64,000 nt of DNA from Lantana camara (Eukaryota > Streptophyta > Magnoliopsida > Lamiales > Verbenaceae), in contig CM074858.1 of the NCBI GenBank assembly GCA_037501455.1, positions 81,814,501 through 81,878,500 on the forward strand, read 5' to 3'. Below the pieces are notes generated by a model. The model searched no databases, had not been told where the DNA came from, and saw only the letters and a list, made by a program, of their open reading frames with translations. Position 1 is the stretch's first letter, and every line of letters starts with the position of its first letter. This document shows positions 11,575 to 24,579 of the stretch, piece after piece. The translations under genes were made by a program, and so were the position numbers.

Positions 11575-11650
11575 GGGAAAGCCTGGGTTTGAACCCAGGA
11601 CCTCATGAAAAGAAAATAAGCATTCAACCAACTTCGATACAATCCGTTGA
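11575..11650 (-). pseudogene. tRNA-like remnant
   Basis: In minus sense it contains AGTTGGTTGAATGC (resembling a tRNA D-arm/A-box), TCATGAGGTCCTGGGTTCAAACCC (read in two parts; the last 11 bases resemble a B-box) and a closing CCAGG, followed by a T-run like a Pol III terminator. The T-arm pairs but has a 6-nt loop, and no full cloverleaf can be drawn. It is a decayed tRNA gene or the head of a SINE, not a functional tRNA. Confidence 0.4.
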
Positions 11651-11869
11651 TGTTTTGTTTCAACGAAATTTTATTTGACTTTTAAATGCACTTAACGGTT
11701 CCGTCCAAAATTTAACGGTTGGGACAAAAAATGTAACAAAATGAAACCAACGGGGCTATTTTTATCTAATTCTAAAAGAATGGGACCAAAATTGAAAACG
11801 GCGTAATCCTATGGGACCAAAAATGTAATTTGCTCTATTTTTTATTATTCATTTATTTTTATTCCATAT

Positions 11870-11944
11870 AGCAACGAAAAATCCGTTACTAAATTATAAA
11901 TATTTTATTAATTTTTTTAATAATATGTTCATAGCAACGGATTT
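11870..11944. repeat. CACTA right subterminal repeats, part 1
   Basis: AGCAACGAAAAATCCGTTACT and AGCAACGGATTT units just before solo LTR H. They continue at 15613 after the insertion. Confidence 0.7.
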
Positions 11945-14900
11945 TGTAACATCCTGATCGTCCGATTTATAAGGTACGCCACGTTCCAACCTTTTAATGT
12001 GTTTAATTATGTGATTTTGTATTTTTCGTGGCCCTATTTTGAACTCTTTTAGAGTTTAAGGGTATGTTTGTAATTTTCTCTTTTTAGGGGTCTTTCGGTC
12101 ATTTCTCGTTCGATAGAATTTTCGACCTTTTTGACCCCTTCAACGCGTTCGGGGCATCGAGACGAGTCCGTAGACTCTGAGTTTGCCCAATTCTGACGTC
12201 GTTAGCTCCTCCTACCGATCGTTTTGCACATGAGGACCCGAGATAAATGCCCCGGATCCTCGTTTTGCGTGCCATAACTCCAGCTCCAGACTCAGCTCTC
12301 TTCTCTCCCGCGACACGTTACTGTTCACATAGTGGAGGTGTGTTTTCATGCACACCTCAATCTCGCTCATTTCTCGACGGATTTCGACGAACCACTAGTC
12401 CATTTCGACGAGCTCGACGACGCGGTCACAACCGTACCAAGAACTCGACCAACCGACGACCGACAACGGAGTTATCCGCCATTTTCAGATGCAGCTGGAG
12501 GAGGGTGGCGGAGCCGCCACTTCGCCACCCATTCGCGGCGGTTTTCGGCGCCTTTCTGGCGACACGCGCCATGGACCCAGTTAGAAGACTTTCCCGCGCA
12601 TCGAATGACGTTGACGGCGCGGCCAATGGCCACCGGACGGCGGCGCACGCACCGCCTGAAGCTCCCGCCGCCACGCGTGAACAGTGACACGGCGCTCCGG
12701 CGACCTTTTCTGACCAAGGTTAGTGTTTTCCAAAGTTTTTCGACCCCCTGAGTCCATTTTCGGCATCGTTTTCACCCAATTCTGGCCGTCGGTGGTGGTT
12801 AGGGGTGGTGCGACGGCGGCAGAAACTTCGGAGGCTATCGGGGGCCTTTTCCAACGATCTTTTGGCCTCGGGCCCTTCACGAAAGTTGTTCGGAACGACG
12901 AGAATTAGTAAACCCCATTTGCTCGACTCAAGATTTTTTCATTTGGCGGCGCACCGGTGGCACCACCTCCGGGGATTTTTCCAGCGAGAAAGCTGAGGGC
13001 TTTCGTAAAGCTCGTCACGGGTAAGCCGATGCCTCTTTCGGATCTCATTTTGGTTCATCGGTTTGAAAGTAATTGAAGTTTGAAGATTTTAGGGTTTTCG
13101 TGTTCTCGGATTTTAAATTGGAGACAATTGGCTTGGAATTTGCAGAAATTAATCGAGGAATTGGATTGAGCATGACGAATCCTTGCACGGGTGATTTTTC
13201 GGGATTTTTCCGGCACATTCCGGCGGTGGCCGAACGACGGCCGGCCACTGTTCCGGCGGCTACAGTGGCGGCGACCCGGCGGGCTTCGGACAGAATATCC
13301 GCCTCGTTGTGGTGAGTCCAACACCACTTTCCGTTCGTCAATCGGACACTTGGTTTATTTTCTACGAATTTATTTGTGTATTTGAGAATTATTTGATTAA
13401 TTGTTCTAATTGTAATATGCTTGAATTGCCGATTGAAATGTATTCCGTTATGTATGAAATCATGTATGATACGAAATGTGACAAATATGAACATTGTAAT
13501 TTGCAATTTGAATCCCGTTTTGGTCTAATTGTGCTAAGTGTCTAATTTGAAAAGGGTGTATGTGTAATTTTGGAAATGATGTGAATTTATTTGATTTAAT
13601 TAGGTAGACCTTGTTAATTGAATCCGTTTTGTGATAAATGAATTGTTGTGTGACAAATGAATTTGATATATGACTTATGTGAAACTTATGAGATTTAATT
13701 AGGGACTTTTGTACTTAAAAATAGTTTAATTGTACAAATATGAATTTAGTATGCTCTATATGAATTAATATGAAATAATTTGAATTTGCTTTGTCTCCCT
13801 ATCTTTCTGGTTTGTGTTAATTGTGCTCTTTATGATTTAGTTGGAATTTAAGTATGTAATCTTATGATTTTAATTGAATTAGGAAGCATGCTATTATGAT
13901 TTATTTGATTTATTAATATGTGTTAATTGGTATGAAAGATGCTACGTGAATTTGCATGAAATGAATTAAGTAAACTTTATTAATTAAATTTGTTATACAA
14001 TCCATGAATTGTTTGTGTGATAAATGAATAATATGATTTGATTAAATTATGTAATGTTTCTTCTGTAAATAATTATTAGGCATTTGATCCCTGTTTGTGT
14101 GATTGCATTTGCCTTGCGTCTCTGTGTGATTGTCTGTCTGAGTCTGAGCTTTGTGGTCTGTTTTGTGTGTTCAATGGATCAGGTGCACCCGGGGTGGTGC
14201 CATGTGAGTCGTGCAAGTTTCGGGGTGAACCGTCTGCTATGTCTTCGACTGTGTTTGGTGCCAGGTGAGGTTAGGTTATAGTTAAACCCTAATGATATGT
14301 GTCGATATGTATGTGAATAAAAGCCCTATGGATACGCCTGATATGATTTATGTTCTAGAATTTGATTATGCTAGGATCTGATATGATAGGATTATGAATA
14401 TGCTATGGTTATGCCTATGCTTTGACTACTGATATGATATGCCTCCGGATATGATTTGCGCTTGCCTTGGACCTTGTTGTGCCACTGATTCTGGTATGTT
14501 TCCGACTCTGCTTTGTTTGGGGGCCCGGTGATTATGGGTAAGGAGCCTCGGGGCGTCGAGCATTACTCCTGTGCATGATCATCGGGATGTGGGTAAGGAG
14601 CCTCGGAGCGTCGAGTATTACTCCTGTGCACATTTCCCCTCTGATTTGATGGTTTGACTCTGCTTTGTTTGGGGCCCGGTGATTATGGGTAAGGAGCCTC
14701 GGGGCATCGAGCATTACTCGTGTGCATGATCATCGGGATATGGGTAAGGAGCCTCGGAGCGTCGAGTATCACTCCTGTGCACATTTTCCCCTTTTGTCTG
14801 AACGTTTGCTTGGTGTGTTTGTTTTCGTTAAGTTAGTTTGTTAGGAAATTGTTCGGGAAATGGGAGTGGATTTCTAATTAATAAAATTGGGATTGTTTTG

Positions 14901-15612
14901 GCCTTTGGCCTAACTCTTTTACTCTCCTATATCTAGTATCACGTGAGAAATATTTGAGAATGCAAAAACCACGCCCTGGTTCACGAACTCCCCTTTATGA
15001 TATGTATTGTGCTCTATATATGTATATACGCGTGTGTGTGTAGCCCCTCGCTCAGTCTTTGGACTGACCCCTCCCCTTTTATGTTGTTAGTTTGCAGGCT
15101 TTGCTTTGGAGTTCGTTGGAGTTCTTGCTAGGCGGCTGTCTGTCGTGTTTATCGGTCTGTCTGAGTTTGTTCAGCTCTTTGAATCGATTTATGTTTTGTA
15201 ATTTTGTATGAGATATATTCTGCTCAGGTTTGCATGTTTGCATTGCTTTTATGGAATTCGGGACAGGTTAGGACAGGTGCTCGATTTAGTTGAACCCGTT
15301 TTGATGTGTAATTATTCGGGACAGGATAGGACAGGTTTGCTGAACTAGTTGAACCCGTATATTTGATTCTGATGTATGTACTTCGTTGTATGCTTGGTGT
15401 GTAAAAGTTTTTGAAAGTTGGCATTTCGTACTATTTCCGCTGTCAAGCTTCGCATATTTTCTTTTGTACAGGGTTAGGTACCGCCTAGCTAGTGTGTGCG
15501 TTTTCGTTTGTCACCCGTTCGCTGTGACTTGGTGCGTGTGCGGATTCTCCATTTCGTACCCGTGTCGGGTCATAGTGCGGGGGATGTGGCGCCTCACGTG
15601 CGGGGTGTTACA
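11945..15612 (+). mobile_element. Solo LTR H (Tekay-type)
   Basis: 3668 bp from TGTAACATCC to GGGGTGTTACA, flanked by GATTT at 11940-11944 and 15613-15617, so it is a complete LTR left by LTR-LTR recombination. It ends with the terminal block shared by the other LTRs (CCGCCTAGC, CACCCGTTCGCT, GCGGGGGATGTGGCGCC) and has the CAGTC/GACTG hairpin at 15053-15066 and a donor-like CCAG|GTGAGG at 14261-14270. The GC-rich part 12240-13320 gives many overlapping open frames on both strands; none has a recognisable domain. No palindrome array or GGAG hairpin was found. Confidence 0.85.
14504..14805 (+). repeat. 151-bp tandem repeat in solo LTR H
   Basis: Two copies starting GACTCTGCTTTGTTTGG (14504 and 14655). 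Each copy holds two half-repeats GGGTAAGGAGCCTCGG followed by CGTCGAG and ACTCCTGTGCA, so there are four half-units in all. Confidence 0.8.
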
Positions 15613-16062
15613 GATTTTCCGTTGCTATCTTTTCTATATTTATTTATTTTTATTTCTATTTTTTTCTTCCTTATAACAACAAAAAATCGGTTGCTAAATA
15701 GCAACAGATTTTCCGTTGCTAATATTTTAAATATTTGTTTGTTTTTATTTCTTTTTTTTTCTTCCATATAGCAACGAAAAATCTGTTGCTAAATAGCAAC
15801 GAATTTTTCGTTGCTAATATTTTTTATATTTATTTATTTTTTTTTTCTTTCATATTTCAACGAAAAATCCGTTTTATTTTTTGTATTATTTAATTTTAGC
15901 AACGAAAAATCCGTTGCTATTTTTTTTCATATATAGCAACGGATTTAGCAACGAAAATTCCGTTGCTAAAGCATTTTGCCACTATTTTGTTTTTCGTTAC
16001 TATATCCGTTGCTAAATAGCAACGAATAATTTCCGTTGCTATATGACAGATTTCTAGTAGTT
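15613..16062. repeat. CACTA right subterminal repeats, part 2
   Basis: Repeated TTTCCGTTGCTA / AGCAACGAAAAATC units up to the right terminus. Confidence 0.75.
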
Positions 16063-17646
16063 TGATCTTATTAAAGCCGAGTAAGTATTAGTCAAATTAT
16101 GAATCGTAACATACCCTAAGGTTATGAAACAAATCCACGAAAGAAAACTCATTTTGAAAAGATATTTTAGACCCGAGGTTGGGAAACCCAATGCAAACGT
16201 CTAATTAGGTATCCCGAATTTTATTTCATTTTACTATTCAAAAGTACTATTCAAGGTTACTATTTATAGTTATCGGGTCAAAGGGTTCGGGTCAAACCCA
16301 CACACTAAACACACACTCATGCACACACACGAACACGCACACTATGCACACACACGACGCATACACACACACACACACACACACTCCCTAAACAAATTAT
16401 GATCTTGTTATAATCTATGGTTCAAGTTCATATTATTAGAGGTATGTGTGATCTAGATTAAAAGATATAACCTAAGGTTACAAGGTCTAAATAAAGTACC
16501 ATTCTATCTTAGGTTATAAGGTGTGACACTAATCAAGTGTATAAGATATGATCAAATAATATTCCATTAATCCAAGTCATAACATAAGATCAATTCATAA
16601 TATATGAATCGTATAACAATATAGTATCATATCATAACATAAGTCATAGCATAGCATGAACATTGATCATATAATATGTGACAATTAAATCAATTAACAA
16701 TATGTAACATGTTGTGACATAATTGATCATATAATACTATTCCATTAAATAACATGCACGAACATAATTCAAATATCATAAACATACATCAATATACAAC
16801 ATATATAAACCCTAAAGCATGATCATAGCATATATTAAACTAATTCGTAACATATCATAGCATATTATAAACAATTAAATCACATGAACAACTATTCAAA
16901 TATATCACAAAAACTATACCATAAATGCATAAAATAAAATCCTATATGGCTTAGGGAAGACCCTAGGACCCAACCTAAACATAATATAAATAAACCATAA
17001 CATAAAAACATAAATTAAACTAAAACATAACATAAAACTATAGCCTAAAAAAAAAAAAAACAACTAACAAGATATGAGCAAGGAATTGAATGGAATGAGG
17101 GGGGTATTTATAGTTGTTGGGAGACCCCTCTCCTTGCAATAAAAATAATAAGAGAGCAAAGTGTAGTAGCTTCCCTTGTAAGCTTGGCTTTGATAATTAA
17201 ATAAAAATGGGAAATGAAGGGTATTTAGGTAATTTAACATGGTAAACACGAAGACAAGCTGTTGGAAGTTGGCATATGTGAATCAGATAAAAATTAGCTT
17301 CGAAACGGATGAAAACGGTTTTACCGTTAGAAAGATATATTAGTTTTAAAGAATAGAAACTTTAACGTTTTAAACGAATATGAATGAAAAAGACCTCCGA
17401 ACATGATTTGAAAGTCCGGATAGTTTTAAAACGTTATAAAATAAATCGACAATCGTTTTTAGCCCAATATTGACTATAAAAAGTTTTACCGATAAAAAGT
17501 TAGAAATGTAGGATGAATAGTAACTTATTTTTAAAAACCGTTTTATTCAAAACTCGAGTTAGGGCTTGAACGAAGAGATGTAATAAATCTCAAAAATCAT
17601 GAAATTAATCAAGAAGTACTTTAAACCTAAATTTGAAGAGTAGAAG
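16063..17646 (-). repeat. LTR I, second part
   Basis: Resumes the antisense G-family LTR after the CACTA element: the CA-rich run 16300-16385 matches the TG-rich run of G at 30018-30080, and 17041-17250 matches the complement of about 29110-29330 in G. It stops at 17646, where LTR J is inserted. The remaining ~0.5 kb of LTR I is not found in the window. No gene. Confidence 0.7.
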
Positions 17647-18742
17647 TGTAGCACCCCGGAGCGTAGGGCACTACACCCCCCCGCACTGTAGCCCGACACG
17701 TGTAACGAAATGGAGACTCCGCACACGCACCTAGCCACAACGAACGGGTGACAAACAAAAACCCACACACTAGCTAGGCGGTCTAGACCCTAATACAAAG
17801 CGCGCATATAAAACAGAACTAAATGCGGAAGCACCAGGAATCACATATACCAACATACATGCTCGAAATATTATAAATTATACATAAAGTGCCCATCTAA
17901 TGCCAAATAAATCATACAAAGTTCTAAGCTCAAATTCGGAATCATATCTTATACAAATTTCATACATAATTAAACATAAAACAAATGCAAAGATGCAAAG
18001 ACCGACCGATCAACTCAAACAAAACGAAACAAAAGACCGCCGCCTAGCACACGCCAACCTGCACCTGCAAACTCAACAAAACCGAAGGGCAAAAAGAAAA
18101 CAACGAGGAGGGGTCAGTCCTAATGACTGGCAAGGGGGCTAACACACTCACACATACATATACATAGAGCAGAGCATATTCAATATTAAAAAGTTCGTGA
18201 ACCGGGGCGTGGTTTTTGCTAGCCAAAACATTTAACACCTGATATTAGATATATAAAAAGGTTTAAGACCGAAGGCCAAAATCAACCAAATTTTAATACT
18301 TATGAATCCACTCCCGTTTCACAAACAAGTTTAAACTCACACACATGACTCGCGAGTACGAGCCTCAGACCCACCTAACTCCGTTCATAAATCCAACATA
18401 AAAATCAAAAGCAAACATAATTCAGAATCAGACAAACATACCTCTTCTCCGGGTGATGAAAGGGCGTATACTCCCCTAACCATCGGTCATACAGTATGGG
18501 TCGTGAGTTTCATGACACTCACGCCCGAGGACTCCTTCCCCCACCAAGCCTCCTAGTGGGTTCAGGGTTGATCCTTAAATTGAAGACCGTACTAAGGACT
18601 ACCCGACGGCCCACACCGTCCCGGGTCTCCTTCACACGAATCTCCGGGGCCTAATCAAATTGTTCAAATTGTTCGAAAGATCTTAATTTTCAAAATCCAA
18701 CATAATTTTCAAACATAACTCGCGGTTTCAAAACACACACAC
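17647..18742 (-). repeat. LTR J, truncated by element B
   Basis: Starts TGTAGCACCCC and carries in reverse the terminal block of Tekay-type LTRs, closest to solo LTR H (for example CCGCACACGCACC and CAACGAACGGGTGACAAAC). In LTR sense it has the hairpin CAGTC/GACTG (18129-18115) and a hairpin with stem CCCACTA/TGGTGGG and loop GGAGGCT (18560-18540). Element B interrupts it at 18743; the rest is not in the window. Left flank AGAAG (17642-17646). Confidence 0.75.
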
Positions 18743-21403
18743 TGTAGCACCCCTACACGTGGAGATGCCACACCCCCGCACTACAGGTCGATCCACACAC
18801 GAAATGGATAGTCCGTATATGAACCAACCTGCAGCGAACTGGTGACGATAAAATAACAACAACGAGGTTGGCGGGACTAAACCTCAATTAAATACCATAA
18901 TGTATAAAATAAAGAGGAAGCATGCTTTAATATCATTTGTCAAGTTAACCAGGTATTCATCTTCACATATCAATACATTATCGTCTCCAAGTACATAACA
19001 AGTAACAAATAGTATTAACAATAATTTCCATGTGCAACCGTAAACAATCAAATAAAATGCACCGTGTCTAACTCGACTACAAGAACTGGACTCGACTCAC
19101 TTCCCACCTAGCGTGCACCTACCTGAAAGGTGAAGGCATCAGTCTGTGAAGACCGAGTGAGGGGCATAAATAAATATTAGCGCAGACAAAACGCAAGTTA
19201 TAACCTTGGGTAAGGTTTTATAACTAAAAGTAATATAAGTTCAAAACATGATACAATACACTTGGCCCGAGATTACAACTATCAATATTAAATACTTTGA
19301 TCATTTTCATGCATTCAATATGTGGCCCGGCGAGTGAGGGCAAGTCTCCAACCTTACACCAAAAGTGAACAATACATGCTTGCGTGATTAATTAACAAGT
19401 GATCAAGCAATTCAGTTACAGTGCATTAGTGCGATGGTGTATTCAGGCAATACAATCAAGAAATGGAAACCATGCAATAATCCATCCGAGGACAATCAAT
19501 GATGCCGGACCCGTCCCCAGTCTCCTTCTCCCTCAAATGATGGGAAGGTAGCTAGCCTTCACCATCCACGTGTTGAGTAGAGGGTACATGAATCCCTAAG
19601 CCCGGAACTCCTTCCTCCACTAATCTCCTAGCGGATTCAGGGGTCATCCCAATGTGGTGAGGATAGCGCTAGAGTTACCCGTCAGCCCATGCTTTCCTGG
19701 TTGGCTCAAGCTACTACCCTTGGGCCCAAAGTGAACAATCATGCTTACTCGCCTAAAACATGCACGATACATGGCTTGCTTGCTTTTCATGAACATGACT
19801 TGCTTGCATTAAAATGACTTGCTTGTAGTCATGAGTATTTTCATGGGAAATCATAGATATAAATACCTTTTGGCCGAAAGCTCACGTAAGGGTTATATAG
19901 GTTCTATATAACTAGAAATTAAACTTCACCTGAAAGGCGACATGACGACTCATGGATGTATGAACGTGCTCAGTGATCAACAATCTCCGCCCTGGAGAAG
20001 ACTGGACAAGAAACGGAAACATTTGTGCACTCGTGAGACATGACTCGATAATGGTACTAATTATGACGCACGACATAACCACATAACAAGATATCGTGCA
20101 ATGAACAATGTAGCATATAATTATAATGTTATGACATGTAATTGATCATATAACCATAAATTGGGATCAATTAAAGGTAAAGTAAAGGATTTGGAATTTC
20201 ACATTTTATGCAGAAACTTCACTGCTTCTCCAGAGGCCTGGGAACGGCCGTTCCGGCCCTTAGTTCAAAATGGGAATGGACGTTCCCAGCTCCCCCAAGT
20301 TGCTCCCCAAAGATGGGAACTGTCGTTCCCGGTTGTAAGCCAAAATGGGAACGGTCGTTCCCGTTCTCGCCGGCATTCACACATTTCAAAACATGGGAAC
20401 TGCCGTTCCTTAAATACAAAGGGAACAGGAAGGGCCGTTCCCGTTACGCAGAAGATGCCGAAACAGAGCAGCAGAACAGGGGAAGCACGAACCATATCAA
20501 AATCTCATCAAAACTCATATCATTCAATCCCTACAGCTATAATTCATGAAAGGAACATATATTCATGCTTAAAGAGCAGTAAAACCAATATAAACACTCA
20601 TATCATTCGTTGATCATCATAATCATCAACTTCAAGCTCATATATCATCTCAACATATAACTCCATAATTTCCAAGAATTCAATCACCAATTCAAGTTGA
20701 AAGCTTAGAATCATGCTTCTAACATCAAATAAAGAAGTTGACAAGCTTAAATCCTAACCCTAACTTCAAGAAATATTATCAAGAAATCACATATATAACC
20801 ATATATACCTTGAAATGAAAATAAATGGAAGAAGAAGATGAAGATGGATGATTGAGCTCCAAAATATGCAATTTCCTTGGAAAACTTGGATGAAATAATT
20901 GAAATCTCTTCTTCTCTCCTTGATGGATGAACCGAGAGTTTTAGGGAGCAAAGTGTTGGGGAGATTTTTAATGAAATGAAAAAATGGAAGAATGAAGAAG
21001 CATATAATGTGATATATCTCCTCAAAATTAGTGAAATGCACAAATTGCAATTAAATCCTCCAAGTTCCTAAGTCATGCAATCAAGGATTAAAGGTTTGGA
21101 AATTGATCAATTAAGTCCAAGAAAATAATCATGCGATTTGGTCCTCTAATTTTAAATAAATGTCAATTAAGGACACTTAAGCATGATTAAACAAGTTCGG
21201 CAATTAATTCACGTAACAAGCATATTCAGTTCATGTAACAAGTCTCAAGTTGACAAGTATTTCAAATAAACATGTAGAAATATAATTTCTAAAATTATCA
21301 TGAAAGGTATGAATTTAATAAACGAAAGAATTAAATAAGTCCTAACCCTCGGAAAATCACACGTGTCGAGCGTACCTGACTGTTTAGAATTTGGGGCGTT
21401 ACA
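18743..21403 (-). repeat. 3' LTR of element B
   Basis: 2661 bp from TGTAGCACCCC to GGGGCGTTACA. In LTR sense: palindrome array (20442 to 20240), donor-like CAG|GTGAAG (about 19929), GGAG hairpin with stem CCGCTA/TAGTGG and loop GGAGAT (19634-19617), and hairpin CGGTCT/AGACTG (19155-19140). Open frames across 20161-20613 are readings of the palindrome array, not genes. Confidence 0.8.
20240..20442 (-). repeat. Palindrome array in LTR B (6 copies)
   Basis: Copies at 20240-20254, 20272-20287, 20315-20330, 20347-20362, 20395-20409 and 20421-20442, on the plus strand GGGAACNGNCGTTCCC. Arms GGGAA/TTCCC are kept in all; the central hexamer varies (CGACCG, CGGCCG, CGTCCA, CGACAG in LTR sense). The last copy has a 12-nt centre. 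Confidence 0.85.
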
Positions 21404-21404
21404 A

Positions 21405-21439
21405 CTCTCTCCCCCTTAAGAGAATCCGTCCTCGGATTC
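21405..21439 (-). other. Polypurine tract and adjacent hairpin, element B
   Basis: CTCTCTCCCCCTTAAG on the plus strand, two bases from the LTR edge. Next to it, 21422-21439 is a hairpin with stem GAATCCG/CGGATTC and loop AGGA in element sense. Confidence 0.8.
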
Positions 21440-23270
21440 ACCCTTCCGTGGTCATCCCACGCGGGTTGGTCATTCCCCGTCGGGGATTAGCTCGAAAGGG
21501 GTCTTCAATCATCAAAGTTTCTTCAATGCTATCAAGTCACGACCGTCAACTTTCCGAAGCTTAAACACTCAAAAGAAAATCTATCCTTCCACTAGAACAA
21601 GTTAACAAGTAGCAGATAATAACGAGAGTGCCCCGTCTCCCAAACAATCGATGAGAGAACCCCGTCTCTCGAACAAGTAACAAGAGAATCCCGTCTCTTG
21701 GCAACCCTGAGAGAACCCCCGTCTTTCACGCACACGAAATAAAATTCAAGCAGACACTTAAGATAAAGATCTACACATTTGTCACGTAAAAAGCAGGTAG
21801 AAAATATCAATTACGCAATTTATTGTTTACAAGAACCCTTAACAATAATCAAGAAATCATATATGGAGATAATAAAATAAATGATGTACGTCATATGCAT
21901 GTTCAAATGTACCATTCACCGTGGATAGAAATTCCTTGTATGGTAGTAGTGCGGTTGCATGCTTGGTTCTTTAATCAATGTTGCTTCTTTTATGCTACCA
22001 CGGTCCGATATTTCCATTCTTGATAGCCATCTCAGCCCTAGTGTTAATTTCTCACATAATCCGTAAATCATCATTAATCACTGCCTTCTCCTGCTAATTT
22101 CAACTTCTGATTTACCTGTTGAACCATCCTTAGCTCGATTCACACCCTTACTCCTAGACCCGAAAAATAGAAGTAACCGTTGGACTTCTTGTTAGAGAAT
22201 GATTGTGTACCCAAGCTTAGAAAACTGATTTTGGGGCTCCAAGCAATCTCTTGTTCAACAAACAGGAAGAATAGATTTTACCTTCTTATCAACCTCCTTA
22301 ATCAAAGTAATACACTCTCTCGGAACAAAGATCTAAAACTCCCTATGTTGAAATCTGAAGGTTGAACTCCTATTCGAGAGTAATACTTCAACAAACACAC
22401 TCGCATAGAACCCAAAGGCATCAGGTCCCGATGAAACATTTCCATTGATCCCTGAAATTTAATGACATATCCAACAACTCTGCAAAATATCTCGAAGGAG
22501 AGGATCAATCTTCGTTCTGTAATTCTCAGAGCATCCATTTTCTCCAATGTGTTAGCATGGAAAGAAGCACCAATTTCATGACAAACTGGTACATTTATGG
22601 AGGCGACGCAGGAAGCACGCACGAAGGAACGGTTCACATAGTGTTCTAGATTATTACGACTACCTTATTTATAGCCTAATTGAATCCCTCTCTATTAACT
22701 GAGTCCACTGATATCCCGAGACTACAAGAATCATAACACCGAAGAACCCACATTCTGAGAACAGTAATAAAGACGGAGGTACTGTCGGTAACGGGACTTT
22801 TCTTCTGGTAAGAGGGAGAAAAGGTTTAAGCTATTGGAGACTTCTTTCACATGGTTCTGATAAAGGGTTCCAAAAAAATCAGTTTTCCTGAAAGTTCCAA
22901 CTTTCCTGAGTGAGGTACAATTTTTAACTTTAAGTTATTCCCCGGCCGGCTCTCCCCCTTAAGAAAATAGAAATTCTCTAATTCCTTGAACTCATTTACC
23001 ACTTCTCAATTCCTTCACTCACCTCTCTTGAACTCTACTGTTTAGTTAAGCCACATAATTAATGATCCTCGTTCCCCGTGAATAACCTCAAATAGAAACC
23101 TCTTTTTACTCTCTTGATTCAATGTAACCTTAGTTGAGACGGTAGTTGAAGAAAATGCCTATTGACATTAAACACTAAATAATGCATGCCGGTTAAATTG
23201 TTAATGCACATATTACACTTACAAACTATTTAAAATGTAACACTTTGGAACAATTATATTAATTCAAAGA
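21440..23270 (-). other. Non-coding internal domain of element B, part 1
   Basis: No recognisable domain on either strand; frames such as 22302-22637 (minus, 111 codons) match no retroelement protein I know. 23160-23270 matches 5245-5345 of element A. It stops at the AAAGA target site of solo LTR C. Confidence 0.6.
21624..21727 (-). repeat. GAGAGA/TCTCTC palindrome array, element B
   Basis: Four copies at 21624-21641, 21653-21670, 21683-21699 and 21709-21727, the counterpart of 3476-3580 in element A, with some arms decayed. Confidence 0.75.
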
Positions 23271-23871
23271 TGTAACACCCGAAGCGCAAAGGTCCCACAT
23301 CCCCCACACTATAGCTCAGTCCACATATGAAACGGACAATATATACATGAACAAAGCCATAGCGAACGGGTGACAAGAAACAAAGACTAACTAGCTAGGT
23401 GGGACTAACCCCAAACCAATTACCACAATGAAAAAAGGAATAAACATAAGCCTTCCATTCACGAGCATTTATCAAGTAATCTAAAACCTAACATTACATA
23501 TCAATACATTATCATCTCTCAAACACATAACATTTCATATAATCCAAAATTAACAGTACATATGCAACAAGGTAGAATGGACACGCGCTAGACCCGAAAA
23601 GAAAGACTTGACTCGAAACCAATCCAGCCTAGCACAAAACCTGCAAAACTGAAAGGTGAGGTGTCAGTCTACCACAGACTGAGCGAGGGGCATAATAGAT
23701 ATAAGCGCAGATAACATGTAAATCATAACCTCGGGTAAGGTTTTATAACAGAAATCAATATAAGTTCAATAACAACATAGAGCTCGCCCGAGATTACAAC
23801 TATCAGATTTAACAATTAATCAGTTTCAATCAATCAATCAATCAGTGGCCCGGCGAGTGAGGGCAATTCTC

Positions 23872-23921
23872 CAACCTTACTCCGACAGTGTACAATCAAC
23901 CTTACTCCGACAGTGTACAAT
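23872..23921. repeat. Perfect 25-bp tandem duplication
   Basis: Two exact adjacent copies of a 25-bp unit starting CAACCTTACTCCGACAG, inside solo LTR C. Confidence 0.9.
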
Positions 23922-24579
23922 CATGATACTTTTGGTTAATTAATTAAGTGATCAAGCAATCTACTTACAGTGCACAATTAACAGTTTCAGTCCATCTTTC
24001 TTCCTCCGGGTGATGGTGGGTTTGAAAGGCCCGATCTATCCACGGTAAACACGGTGTACGTCGGGAACATGACTCCCACGCACGGGACTCTTTCCTCCAC
24101 CAAACCTCCTGGTGGATTCAGGGTTCATCCCCACGGTTGAGAGGAGTGTAAGAGTTACCCATCAGCCCATGCTTTCCCGGTTGGCTCAAACACTCACTCT
24201 CGGGCCCACTGTTGGAAAACACGAATCAGAAAGCAGTAGAATTTAAAAAATTTTCCCAACAAAAGGATCTAGGACTCGCAATCGTGTAACCAAATTCGAA
24301 AAGATAGAAAACTTACTTTTCTTTTATTCTTTCTTGAAGCGTTTCAAGCCACCCAAGAACGCTCTTCTCGCGGCTTGATCCCCTCTCCTTGGTAAAGCTC
24401 GAATCTTCAAACTTCTAACTTGAAGTCTCTAGAGAAAGTCCACCAACTTGATCACAATCTAACTAGTAAGGATGCTAGTTCTCTAGTTAGTGTTTAGGCT
24501 TAACCTAGGGTTTTATTTAATCTTGGAGAAAGGAAGTTGTTCAACACATGAACCAAAAGAATTGTCAATTAGCTCTAAA

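Larger units (their letters stand above)
9402..16062. mobile_element. Non-autonomous CACTA transposon
   Basis: Begins CACTACCATGAGAAA at 9402 and ends TTTCTAGTAGTT at 16062, complementary to CACTAC-AGAAA except that the last base is T where G is expected. A 3-bp target duplication TGA lies at 9399-9401 and 16063-16065. Both subterminal regions are packed with the repeat AGCAACGGA / TCCGTTGCT, the usual binding-site architecture of CACTA elements. Removing solo LTR H (11945-15612) leaves about 3 kb with no transposase frame, so it depended on a transposase in trans. It is inserted in LTR I, whose sequence resumes at 16063. Confidence 0.8.

Noticed and set aside
12247..12996. Several overlapping open frames of 60-146 codons on both strands
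   Set aside because: They lie in the GC-rich part of solo LTR H, overlap in all frames and contain no recognisable domain; GC-rich sequence has few stops.
20161..20613. 150-codon frame with repeated Gly-Asn/Arg-Ser motifs
   Set aside because: It is a translation of the GGGAAC palindrome array in LTR B.
22302..22637. 111-codon minus frame in element B
   Set aside because: No match to gag, pol or host families by eye; part of a decayed or non-coding internal domain.
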